This document shows positions 13,506-21,897 of a stretch of DNA of 64,000 bases, piece after piece (the stretch's first letter is position 1; each line of letters begins with the position of its first letter). The notes beneath the pieces are model-generated. The model was not told the origin of the DNA. It did not search any database and worked only from the letters and a program-made list of their open reading frames with translations. The DNA comes from Parachlamydiales bacterium (lineage in GTDB: Bacteria > Chlamydiota > Chlamydiia > Chlamydiales > JABDDJ01). Location: positions 186,001 through 250,000 of the forward strand of contig JBAZCF010000001.1 of assembly GCA_041671045.1 (NCBI GenBank). The letters run 5' to 3'. Position numbers and translations under genes: made by a program.

Positions 13506-14879
13506 ATGCAGTCATATGCTACAAAAGAAAGAATCCAAACAACATTGACCGCTGACGAAATAAAATCCTTGGCGCGTGAAGTCTATCTCTATGCTTATCC
13601 CATTGTATTGATGGATATCACCATGAAACAAGTAACCAACGTTCCAGATGCGAACAGCATTCCTATGCGCGCACCTGTCAATCAGTTTGCACATTTTCGT
13701 AAATATCCAGATGCAAGCTCCAAAGATGTGGTGCGCTTCAATTTTGATACACTGTATTCTTTTGCCTGGCTCGATGTGAGTAAAGAGCCCATTGTGTTGT
13801 CGGTACCTGATACGGACGGGCGTTACTATCTAGTTCCAATGCTGGATATGTGGACCGATGTATTTGCAGTTCCCGGCACACGCACTACTAGTGGAAAAGC
13901 GGGAAACTTTGCGATTGCATCGCCAAATTGGCAAGGGAAACTACCCGATGGCGTGGAACTTATTCGCGCGCCGACCCCGGTTGTTTGGATTATGGGCCGC
14001 ACTCAAACAAATGGTCCTGACGATTACGAACAAGTTCACAAAGTTCAAAATTCCTACAGGTTGACGTCTTTAAGCCAGTGGGGCAAAAACCCTGTTCAAC
14101 TAGCAAAATCTCCTACAGATCCCAGTATTGAAAACAACACTCCACCTCTTGTCCAAATAAATAAAATGACAGGTGTCGAATTACTTAATCGATTTGCACA
14201 ACTTTTGAAGATACACCCATCTCATGGAAATGATTATCCGATTCTATTTCGTATGCGCCTTCTCGGCATACAGCCTGGTCAAGAGTTTGATCTTGCAAAA
14301 CTTGATCCGCTTACTGCCCAAGCGATAAACACTGCAGCAAAAGAGGCTATTGCAGACCTCCAGCAAGTGATAGCCCAAGGAAAACTAGGCGAGATAATCA
14401 ATGGCTGGAACTATACTCTGGGGGGCATGGGAACATACGGCACAGACTATCGCATGCGCGCCATGGTTGCCATGGCTGGCCTGGGCGCCAATTTACCTGA
14501 GGATGCCATCTATCCAAACGCCTTTATCGATGGGGATGGCAATCCAACTACTGGCGAGCACATCTATGTTTTGCATTTTGAAAAGGGAAAACTCCCGGCT
14601 GCAAATGCCTTTTGGTCGCTCACCATGTATGATAAGGAAGGGTTTCAGGTTCCCAACCCGATCAACCGGTTTGCAATCGGCGACCGCGATAAACTCACCT
14701 TTAATGCCGATGGTTCGCTGGATATTAATATCCAGCATGAATCTCCTGGGAAAAACAAGGAATCAAACTGGCTTCCAGCGCCCAAAGGACCTTTTCAGGT
14801 GATGTTAAGAATGTACTCTCCAAAACCCGAAGTTTTGCGAGGAGAATTAACAATACCTCCTATCAAAAAAATTCGCTAA
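13506..14879 (+). CDS. DUF1254/DUF1214 domain protein, first of a tandem pair (no signal peptide)
   Basis: 457 residues. The N-terminal DUF1254 part (about 15-190) has YLYAYPIVLMDITMKQVTN, VVRFNFDTLYSFAWLD and GRYYLVPMLDMWTDVFAVPG; the C-terminal DUF1214 part (about 330-450) has FWSLTMYDKEGF, NPINRFAIGDRD and ESPGKNKESNWLPAP. These families occur together in secreted or periplasmic proteins of unknown function; no catalytic residues are established. It lacks the signal peptide of its neighbour, so it may be cytosolic or have lost its leader. It is about half identical by eye to the next gene, 32 nt downstream. Composition is more G+C-rich than flanking genes, hinting at transfer. Confidence 0.85.
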   Translation: MQSYATKERIQTTLTADEIKSLAREVYLYAYPIVLMDITMKQVTNVPDANSIPMRAPVNQFAHFRKYPDASSKDVVRFNFDTLYSFAWLDVSKEPIVLSVPDTDGRYYLVPMLDMWTDVFAVPGTRTTSGKAGNFAIASPNWQGKLPDGVELIRAPTPVVWIMGRTQTNGPDDYEQVHKVQNSYRLTSLSQWGKNPVQLAKSPTDPSIENNTPPLVQINKMTGVELLNRFAQLLKIHPSHGNDYPILFRMRLLGIQPGQEFDLAKLDPLTAQAINTAAKEAIADLQQVIAQGKLGEIINGWNYTLGGMGTYGTDYRMRAMVAMAGLGANLPEDAIYPNAFIDGDGNPTTGEHIYVLHFEKGKLPAANAFWSLTMYDKEGFQVPNPINRFAIGDRDKLTFNADGSLDINIQHESPGKNKESNWLPAPKGPFQVMLRMYSPKPEVLRGELTIPPIKKIR

Positions 14880-14911
14880 CCTCATACAAGTGCTTTAAAG
14901 GAGTTTTTCAT

Positions 14912-16306
14912 ATGAAAGTAATGCTGCTGGCAACATTTTGTATCGCAATGCTGGGAATTTCAACTTCAGACGCTGCACCACAGAGTATTTCACCTGAAGA
15001 GGCCAAAGAGATAGCTTTAGAAGCCTACATCTACGCTTACCCAATAGTGCTGATGCAAATCACCCGAGATGTTGGCACCAATGTCAGCAAACCAACAGAA
15101 CTGCATGCTCCCATCAACCAGTTAGCTCATGCGCGAACGTTTCCCGACCCGTCTTTTACCGACGTTGTTCGGCCTAATGCGGATACACTTTATACTGCAC
15201 TAAACTACGATGTCTCTAATGAACCTCTGATCGTCTCTGTGCCCTCCTCCGAAGGCCGCTACTTTTTATTACCCTGGTTGGATTGGTGGACTGACGTGTT
15301 CACAGCTCCAGGAAGCCGCACTACAGGCAACGATGCACAGATCTTTGCCATCGTCGGCCCTGGTTGGAATGGAACGCTTCCTGATAAAGTCCGGGTGTAC
15401 AGAAGCCCGACAGCTTTCGGATTATTGATTGGCCGGACTCAGACGAATGGCAAAGGAGACTATGAAGCTGTACACAAGTTCCAGGACGGTATGCAAGCAG
15501 TACCCTTGAGTTCCTATGGAAAGCCATATTCTCCCCCGAAGGGCATAGTAAATCCAAACCAGGATATGAGCTCCCCTCCGGAACAGATCGACAAGATGAA
15601 TGCTAAAACCTTCTTTACCATATTTACCAACCTGCTGAAAGCCAATCCTCCTCACGAAAATGACTACCCTATAATAGACCAGTTAAAACGCATTGGCATT
15701 GAGCCGGGTAAAGATTTTTCATTCGATACCGCTCCGAAGGATGTTCAAGATGCACTTAATGCAGCCCCTTTAGTTGCTCTTAAGCAGATAAAGGAAGTAT
15801 TTTTAAACTCCGGCATAAAGGCTAACGGATGGCGTACAAATCTGACTGCGATAGGTACCTATGGTACGGATTACTTGCATAGGGCCGGTGTCGCCTATGC
15901 AGGGCTTGGCGCTAATGTTATCCAAGATGCTGTCTATCCGACGGCTTTTTCTGATTCAAATGGTGAGCCGTTTAATAGCGACCGCCAGTATGTACTTCAT
16001 TTCGACAAAGCCCAAATTCCCCCAGTGCGGGGCTTTTGGTCATTGACCATGTACGACCAGCGTCAGCTTTTTACTCCTAATCCTATAGACCGGTATGCCA
16101 TAGGAGATCGGGACAATCTCATCTTTAATCCCGACGGCTCACTGGATCTTTATATTCAACGAGAGTCACCAGGAAAAGATAAAGAATCAAACTGGTTGCC
16201 GGCGCCTTCGAGTGGGCCATTCACAATGAATCTAAGACTCTATTGGCCCAAGTCCAATGCATTAGATGGTTCTTGGGTGCCTCCTCCAGTGAAGCGCTTG
16301 GGTTGA
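14912..16306 (+). CDS. DUF1254/DUF1214 domain protein, second of a tandem pair (exported)
   Basis: 464 residues with a clear signal peptide (about 1-21, SDAA), then the same domain order as its neighbour: DUF1254 (EAYIYAYPIVLMQITRDVG, VVRPNADTLYTALNYDV, GRYFLLPWLDWWTDVFTAPG) and DUF1214 (RGFWSLTMYDQRQLF, NPIDRYAIGDRD, ESPGKDKESNWLPAP). AAAGGAG lies upstream of the ATG. Presumably periplasmic. It probably shares a transcript with the first copy, and the two likely arose by tandem duplication followed by gain or loss of the leader. Function unknown. A large hairpin follows the stop. Confidence 0.87.
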   Translation: MKVMLLATFCIAMLGISTSDAAPQSISPEEAKEIALEAYIYAYPIVLMQITRDVGTNVSKPTELHAPINQLAHARTFPDPSFTDVVRPNADTLYTALNYDVSNEPLIVSVPSSEGRYFLLPWLDWWTDVFTAPGSRTTGNDAQIFAIVGPGWNGTLPDKVRVYRSPTAFGLLIGRTQTNGKGDYEAVHKFQDGMQAVPLSSYGKPYSPPKGIVNPNQDMSSPPEQIDKMNAKTFFTIFTNLLKANPPHENDYPIIDQLKRIGIEPGKDFSFDTAPKDVQDALNAAPLVALKQIKEVFLNSGIKANGWRTNLTAIGTYGTDYLHRAGVAYAGLGANVIQDAVYPTAFSDSNGEPFNSDRQYVLHFDKAQIPPVRGFWSLTMYDQRQLFTPNPIDRYAIGDRDNLIFNPDGSLDLYIQRESPGKDKESNWLPAPSSGPFTMNLRLYWPKSNALDGSWVPPPVKRLG

Positions 16307-16317
16307 TAAGGAGTAAA

Positions 16318-16369
16318 AAGGACCTTGTTGCATAAATGCCCTGTCGGGAATTTATGCAACAAGGTCCTT
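16318..16369 (+). terminator. Perfect 20-bp inverted repeat, terminator or IS-end palindrome
   Basis: Arms 16318-16337 and 16350-16369 are fully complementary around a 12-nt loop, 11 nt after the DUF1254 stop. On the plus strand a T-rich stretch follows about 10 nt later, so it can terminate transcription. The arm sequence (CCTTGTTGCATAAAT) resembles terminal repeats of IS5/IS903-type elements, so it may be two abutted IS ends left by excision (inference). Confidence 0.6.
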
Positions 16370-16523
16370 CCTTATGCTTTTTTCTTTTTTTAGTCTTTCT
16401 TTATTTTTTATTTGTATGAATTAATGTGTATTTATTTATTTGATTTTCAAATTTATATTTAAAACTGTAATAATAATATTAAGAAGTTTACTTGCTCATA
16501 AAAACTACAACTGAGTTTTTCAT

Positions 16524-18716
16524 ATGGCGACTAAAACAAAAGATCAGACTAAAGAGTTAACGTTAGTAGATGCAATAGAAACTCTTTCTAGTATTGCGGA
16601 GTTGGGAGCGGATAAAAAAACAGGGGTTGTTGAAGAGCAGCAGCTAAAAATTAAAGAGAAGAAGATTTCTTATCATTCAGTCAGATGGCTGCATCATAGC
16701 GACGGAGAAAGTACGCTAGCGGTGATAAAAGATATATTCCGCGTCATTTTACAATATCTCATCGGTTTCTACGAAAAAGGCTATAATGAGGTCAATGACA
16801 AGCAGACGGCAGAAGAAATTAGGACTATTATGGTCTTAGTGGGGGAAGCTGCAAAAAATTTAGATAAATATGGAAACTTGTTTACTCTGTCGCATCAGCC
16901 TATCAGTGTAATGGAATTACAAGAGTACCAACAGCTGCAAGCTTACTATTTAACTAAAGTCGCACCAAAAATTGACGACGGCCATATGGGCAAGTGGATA
17001 CTTGCATTATCAAAAGGGCCTTTAGCGGCAAAAGCGCATTTAAAGCTTAAACATTCTGCTAATGATACAACCAAGCATGTGTTTGTTGATTTACATTCTG
17101 TAAAGAGAGACTCTGAATATGAGTTATTTTTCATCCGTAAAGAGGATGGTTCCCGTTTTTTCAATCCTAGGCTAATTAGAAATTTGAAATTGGTAAGTGA
17201 TTTGGGGCATTTTTTCCGGAGTCAAGAAAAACGTCACACTTTACCGCGCTTAGATATCTGGCTGGACAAATACATCCAGGCAACAGCTGCTTCCATGATA
17301 AACTCGCTCAAAAATAAGCTGGATATGTTTTTTAGGGAGGCTGTGCGCAATAAAGGTAAGCCATTAGTAGAGGATTTGACAAAAACTTCGATGGCATTGC
17401 TCCTTAGCGCTAGTCCCAAACATTTACTGAGTGAACATCCTTCGAAAAGTTGCCTTGCATATTTTAAAGATTTCCAACGTTTTCTTAGAGAAATACTTCA
17501 CTCTAAAGAGTACCAGAAACTACTAGTTTCCTCCACAATCGGGAACAATAAAATAGGCGGACTTATTCGCGAAACGACATTGGGATTATGTAGAGGTCTT
17601 TATATCCATGCAAAAGGCCTGTCTATCTTGCAAACGCTCACCAATGATCTTATTCATAAAGGTAAGAAAGGATCCAAAAGTCAGGATCGTCTAGTGGAAT
17701 TGATGGAATCTTATGAAGAGCTGCAGCATCTGATACAAGTGCATGCGCATGGGCCGCTCAATAAAATGCTGGATATGCTGCTTGATGGTGAAAACGATGA
17801 ATTTGATCCGATGGGGCAATTGAATTTACCTTCACCGCTATATGCAGCTTATTTTAATGATAAGAGATTACTCTATATCCGCATGCCAAGTCCTACGCAC
17901 CAAGAGTATGTTCATAAAGCATTTGTGAATGAAGAGTTTAAAAACTATCTTACCTCTTGCGAGACGGGCAGCGGCATCAAGAAACATCTGTTAATCGTGC
18001 TGCAGGATAAAACAACTTGGAAGGAAGCTGCTCGCTGTCAAGCTATTGAGGGGTTGTTGCATCACAAAGACTTTTCAAACCACCTTGAAGTTTGCACTTT
18101 CACTTATGATACAGATCTCTACCGGCAGACAGATCATTATCAGGATGAAAATGAGGCAGAGAGCTTTAAGAAAATACTTTTAGAGCATATGAAAGATGAT
18201 CATTCAGGTTTCTTTTTTCCCCCGCATCTGCAAAGGCCGCTCTATTCAGAGTTTTTACCGCAATGTATTGAGGCAGTCCACAGTCTTTTCTTCGAAAAGG
18301 CCACCCTTTTGACAAGGGAAGAAAGACATGCTTTTATTGATTTGACCTATGTTCTTACTACTTTGAAGATAGTAGAGCTGTCTCAGGCAGATGCTTTGAG
18401 TTTTTGTTGCAAAGATGGAATTGATACGGGAGCCGCATTTTCTGGACTTTTGTTTGCACTTTTTCAATGGGTCTCGCCTAATTATAAAGATGTTAAAGGG
18501 GATGATTTTCTTACATATCTGCTCTTTGCTCCTTCACTGTTATGGCGGGAGAGGGCATTGCGGCCTGAACAGTTTTACCGTTTGATGAACGTTTTAAAAG
18601 TTTTGGAAAACTCGATTCAGAAAAAGGGCCATGCCAATTTGCAGCATCAATTACGACAAGAGTTTTCAGGGATATTCTCGCTTCCATTATGGAACGCTGA
18701 GGTGAGCTGGACTTGA
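16524..18716 (+). CDS. Large hypothetical protein (730 aa), chlamydial type
   Basis: No signal peptide or membrane segment; a helical, leucine- and lysine-rich cytosolic-looking protein. The N-terminus has a short lysine/glutamine-rich region (about 1-50), followed by long helical blocks. There are no recognisable catalytic motifs; a pair of cysteines (SFCCKDG) occurs near residue 635. I do not recognise a family. It is convergent with the M32 carboxypeptidase gene and shares a terminator with it. The start is the ATG at 16524; the nearest purine-rich stretch upstream is weak. Large lineage-specific proteins of this kind are common in environmental chlamydiae and may include secreted effectors (inference). 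Confidence 0.75.
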   Translation: MATKTKDQTKELTLVDAIETLSSIAELGADKKTGVVEEQQLKIKEKKISYHSVRWLHHSDGESTLAVIKDIFRVILQYLIGFYEKGYNEVNDKQTAEEIRTIMVLVGEAAKNLDKYGNLFTLSHQPISVMELQEYQQLQAYYLTKVAPKIDDGHMGKWILALSKGPLAAKAHLKLKHSANDTTKHVFVDLHSVKRDSEYELFFIRKEDGSRFFNPRLIRNLKLVSDLGHFFRSQEKRHTLPRLDIWLDKYIQATAASMINSLKNKLDMFFREAVRNKGKPLVEDLTKTSMALLLSASPKHLLSEHPSKSCLAYFKDFQRFLREILHSKEYQKLLVSSTIGNNKIGGLIRETTLGLCRGLYIHAKGLSILQTLTNDLIHKGKKGSKSQDRLVELMESYEELQHLIQVHAHGPLNKMLDMLLDGENDEFDPMGQLNLPSPLYAAYFNDKRLLYIRMPSPTHQEYVHKAFVNEEFKNYLTSCETGSGIKKHLLIVLQDKTTWKEAARCQAIEGLLHHKDFSNHLEVCTFTYDTDLYRQTDHYQDENEAESFKKILLEHMKDDHSGFFFPPHLQRPLYSEFLPQCIEAVHSLFFEKATLLTREERHAFIDLTYVLTTLKIVELSQADALSFCCKDGIDTGAAFSGLLFALFQWVSPNYKDVKGDDFLTYLLFAPSLLWRERALRPEQFYRLMNVLKVLENSIQKKGHANLQHQLRQEFSGIFSLPLWNAEVSWT

Positions 18717-18742
18717 GAAGTCTAATGAGCGATTAAAAAATT

Positions 18743-18787
18743 ACGCCAAGAAACAAGATTATACGTCTGTTTCTTGGCGTTTCTTTT
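18743..18787. terminator. Bidirectional terminator
   Basis: Stem ACGCCAAGAAACA / TGTTTCTTGGCGT with a 12-nt loop, T-rich on the plus-strand side and A-rich on the other, placed between the convergent 730-aa and M32 genes. Confidence 0.85.
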
Positions 18788-20305
18788 TTATGCGTAAACT
18801 TCAGTATACTTAGCTGTCAGATACTGAATGTAGGGGTCTGCCGTAAAGGGCTTTTTACCGATATTTTCTAGAAGTTCAGGTCCGTCAAATTGCCTGCCAT
18901 ATTGGTGGACATTTTTTGCCATCCATTCATTGATGAAAGCAAGCTGACCGCCTGCCAGCCTAGCCTCCCAGTCAGGTGTTTGGGCGGTGAAAGCTTCAAG
19001 CATATATGCAGCGTAGGCATTACCCATCAGATAGGTGGGGAAATATCCAAACCCGCAAAAGGCCCAATGTACATCTTGAAGGCATCCCATGCTATCATCT
19101 GGAGGTGTGATGCCTAGCAATTCTTTCATTTTACTATTCCAGACTTCAGGTACATCTTTAACTTTCAATTGATTGTTGATAAGGGCCTGCTCGATCTCAA
19201 AACGGAGAATGATGTGGAGGGGGTAGGTGAGTTCATCCGCTTCCACTCTAATAAAGCTCGGTTTAACTTTATTGACCGCTTTCCAAAAATCCTCTAGCTG
19301 GATGCCGTCTAGCTGAGGCGAATATTCCTTTTGTAGGACAGGAAGGTAATATTTCCAGAAGGGTTTGCTTAAACCTATGCAGCATTCCCACCACCGGGAC
19401 TGGCTTTCATGGACAGCCATGGAGATAGCTTCTCCTAACGGAGTACCCGCTTTATCCACAGGAAGCTGCAGGGCGTAAAGTGCGTGTCCTCCCTCATGCA
19501 GTACAACTTTAAGATTGCTCATGAAGTCATTGATTTGAATGCGAGTGGTGACACGGCAATCGTTTGCGCCAATATATTGGCAGAAGGGATGCGTAGTTTT
19601 GCTTAAATTACCTTTACTAAAATTATATCCCATTTCTTCTAAAATGGTCTTACCCATTTTTAGTTGTTTATCTTCTGAAACAGGGTTTTCAAGAAATTTA
19701 GTATTTAATTGTGGACGTTCTGTAATATTTTTAAGCAGTTCGACAAGAGGCTGTTTGATAGAATCAAATAACTCAGTTGTCGAAGCTGTCGTTGCTCCCG
19801 GTTCAAATTGATCTATGAGGGCGTCATAGGGATTGTCTTTAAAGCCTAAGAACTCTGCTTGACGTTGGGCCATCTCTACTAAAGTTTCTAGGTAGGGAGC
19901 GAATTTATTAAAGTTTTTTTCTTTTCTTGCTTCCTTCCAAGCTTCCAATGAATGGGAAGTGAGTTTGGCCAACTCTTCTACAAACCAGCCCGGAAGGGCT
20001 ACAGATTTTTTGTAGTCTCTTCTCCAACGGATGAGGGCAGCTTGTTGGTCGACAGGCAGGTTTGTCGCTTTTACTTCGCCGGTTTCGATACTTATTAGAG
20101 CTTCAATAGCAGATTTAAGCTCCGTTGATGTGGATGCGTTATGCACTAGGGAAGCGATAGTTTTATGCTGCTCCGCTCTGAATTCAGCTCCTTGAGGAGG
20201 CATATATGTTTCCTGATCCCAGTGTAGCAGAGCTTCGACACCACGAAGCACATACTTGTTTTGCGAAGCTTTGACAAGGTTTTGGTAATCTTCTTTACTA
20301 TCCAT
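18788..20305 (-). CDS. Metallocarboxypeptidase, peptidase family M32
   Basis: 505 residues, the usual M32 length (thermostable carboxypeptidase Taq type). The zinc site is visible: His270-Glu-Gly-Gly-His274, with Glu300 in the family motif HESQSR as third ligand. It removes C-terminal residues from peptides with broad specificity in the cytosol, probably to recycle host- or self-derived peptides as amino acids. The start codon lies 1 nt after the transaldolase stop, making it the last gene of a Zn-ribbon/tal/M32 operon. Confidence 0.95.
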   Translation of the reverse strand: MDSKEDYQNLVKASQNKYVLRGVEALLHWDQETYMPPQGAEFRAEQHKTIASLVHNASTSTELKSAIEALISIETGEVKATNLPVDQQAALIRWRRDYKKSVALPGWFVEELAKLTSHSLEAWKEARKEKNFNKFAPYLETLVEMAQRQAEFLGFKDNPYDALIDQFEPGATTASTTELFDSIKQPLVELLKNITERPQLNTKFLENPVSEDKQLKMGKTILEEMGYNFSKGNLSKTTHPFCQYIGANDCRVTTRIQINDFMSNLKVVLHEGGHALYALQLPVDKAGTPLGEAISMAVHESQSRWWECCIGLSKPFWKYYLPVLQKEYSPQLDGIQLEDFWKAVNKVKPSFIRVEADELTYPLHIILRFEIEQALINNQLKVKDVPEVWNSKMKELLGITPPDDSMGCLQDVHWAFCGFGYFPTYLMGNAYAAYMLEAFTAQTPDWEARLAGGQLAFINEWMAKNVHQYGRQFDGPELLENIGKKPFTADPYIQYLTAKYTEVYA

Positions 20306-20306
20306 A

Positions 20307-21281
20307 TTATGCTAGTCTAGTTTGGAGATGTTGTTCTAGTTTTATTGAGTCTGCAGCGAAGCGGCGGATTCCGTCAGCAAGTTTTTCTGTTGCCATTGGG
20401 TCTTCGTTCAGAAGATAGCGGAATGTATTTTCGTCGGTTCCGATCTTATCGGATCCTAAGCTAGCGGCTTTAGCGGTGTCGAGTTTGCGTTCAAGGTCTC
20501 CGGTCAGCTTTTCCAATTCTTCTAACAATTGAGGGGCAATGGTTAAAAGGTCGCATCCGGCAAGTTCTAAAATCTCATCCACATTGCGGAAGCTTGCACC
20601 CATCACTTGTGTTTTATAGCCGTTCTTTTTGAGATAGTAATAGATTTGTCTTACTGAGATTACCCCAGGATCTTCGCTAGGTGCAAAAGAGGCGATTCCA
20701 CGGCGTTCTTTATGCCAGTCTAATATACGCCCAACAAAGGGGGAAATTAGGGTGGCTTTTGCTTCTGCGCACGCAGCGGCTTGGGCAAGGCTGAACATTA
20801 GGGTGAGGTTCCAATGGATATTTTCTTTCTCAAGAACTTTAGCAGCTTGCACACCTTCCCAGGTGGAAGCGAGTTTGATTAGGATGCGGTCTTTGCTTAT
20901 TCCGGCTTCTTCATAAAGTTTAATGAGAGTATGAGCTTTTTCAATACTGCCTTGAACGTTAAAAGATAGACGTGCATCTACTTCGGTTGAGACTCTGCCG
21001 GGGATGTTTTTCAGGATTTCCACGCCGAAATTGACGAATAGGATGTCCATCATTTTTTCTTTTTTTTGCTCTAAAGAGCCGCCGCTTTTTTTTGCTCTAT
21101 CGAGTGCATTATCTATAAGATGCTGATACTGAGGTTTTTGCGAGGCTGCATAGATAAGCGATGGATTAGTAGTGGCATCTTGAGGGTGATACGTTTTAAC
21201 AGCGTCGATATCACCGGTATCGATGACAATAGTCGTCATCTTACGGAGTTGTTCAAGTTTAGACGGAGTATTTGCGGACAT
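20307..21281 (-). CDS. tal: Transaldolase
   Basis: 324 residues. It has TTNPSLI (38-43) near the N-terminus, the Schiff-base Lys136 in ILIKLASTWEG, and NVDEI / GCDLLTIAP near the end, as in TalB-type transaldolases. It interconverts fructose-6-phosphate plus erythrose-4-phosphate with sedoheptulose-7-phosphate plus glyceraldehyde-3-phosphate in the non-oxidative pentose phosphate pathway. It also supplies erythrose-4-phosphate, a substrate of the DAHP synthase encoded at 33819-34871. It lies 8 nt after the Zn-ribbon gene. In Chlamydia trachomatis tal is likewise located a few genes from the V-ATPase cluster. Confidence 0.97.
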   Translation of the reverse strand: MSANTPSKLEQLRKMTTIVIDTGDIDAVKTYHPQDATTNPSLIYAASQKPQYQHLIDNALDRAKKSGGSLEQKKEKMMDILFVNFGVEILKNIPGRVSTEVDARLSFNVQGSIEKAHTLIKLYEEAGISKDRILIKLASTWEGVQAAKVLEKENIHWNLTLMFSLAQAAACAEAKATLISPFVGRILDWHKERRGIASFAPSEDPGVISVRQIYYYLKKNGYKTQVMGASFRNVDEILELAGCDLLTIAPQLLEELEKLTGDLERKLDTAKAASLGSDKIGTDENTFRYLLNEDPMATEKLADGIRRFAADSIKLEQHLQTRLA

Positions 21282-21289
21282 GGGCTACC

Positions 21290-21682
21290 TCATTTTTTAA
21301 CAGGCATTTGCTGGGGTTCAAGTCGAAAAGCAATAATAACCTCATCTTTTCCCATTTGGAGCTTTAAACGGGAGTTAAAACGGGTCAGTAAAAGTTTAAA
21401 CGGGATCTCTACGGCGTGTGATCCCACATTAATCCCTATCGACGTATTGCTTAGGATCTCTTCAGAGGCGTGAATTTGACGGCAAAGGTTCTCGAAGAGG
21501 CGAAGTTGATGCAATAGTTTTGGATCATTGAAAAGATAGTTTTGTTCGCAGTGCGTACATTGGAGCTTTCCTTGCGTAGAATCAAGTTCGAAAACCGAGA
21601 AAGTGACATCCTTGCCACAGTGAGTGCAGGGGAACTCTAAATCATGTCCCTTCTGAAATGGGATAGTTTGTTCTTTAGACAT
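21290..21682 (-). CDS. Zn-ribbon protein (130 aa), first gene of the tal operon
   Basis: Two CxxC pairs (CTHCGKD at residues 19-25 and CTHCEQN at 42-48) form a probable zinc ribbon. After them come a helix and a beta-rich C-terminal half. No signal peptide. It does not match an enzyme that I recognise. The tight linkage to transaldolase (8 nt) suggests the same transcript. It could be a small nucleic-acid or protein-binding regulator, but this is inference. The 206-bp gap upstream separates it from a divergent gene and should hold both promoters. Confidence 0.75.
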   Translation of the reverse strand: MSKEQTIPFQKGHDLEFPCTHCGKDVTFSVFELDSTQGKLQCTHCEQNYLFNDPKLLHQLRLFENLCRQIHASEEILSNTSIGINVGSHAVEIPFKLLLTRFNSRLKLQMGKDEVIIAFRLEPQQMPVKK

Positions 21683-21897
21683 ATTACTTTGTATTTGATG
21701 TGGATAATAAAAATTTTAATTTAAGTGAAGTCATTGACCACGAGAGAGTGGAATTTGAAGGAAATCGTAAGGTCAAAATCTCAATTTCGAATTCACCTGT
21801 GCATAATCATAGCATGTTTGGGAAAATTTGCTAGACGTTTTCTTTTTTCCCAATACCTGTTATTCAAAAAGAATATTTTCTAACCAGGGTGAATTTC

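Noticed and set aside
14401..14802. A 133-codon ORF in another frame of the first DUF1254 gene
   Set aside because: Out-of-frame reading of a well-supported CDS; the long open frame reflects its higher G+C content.
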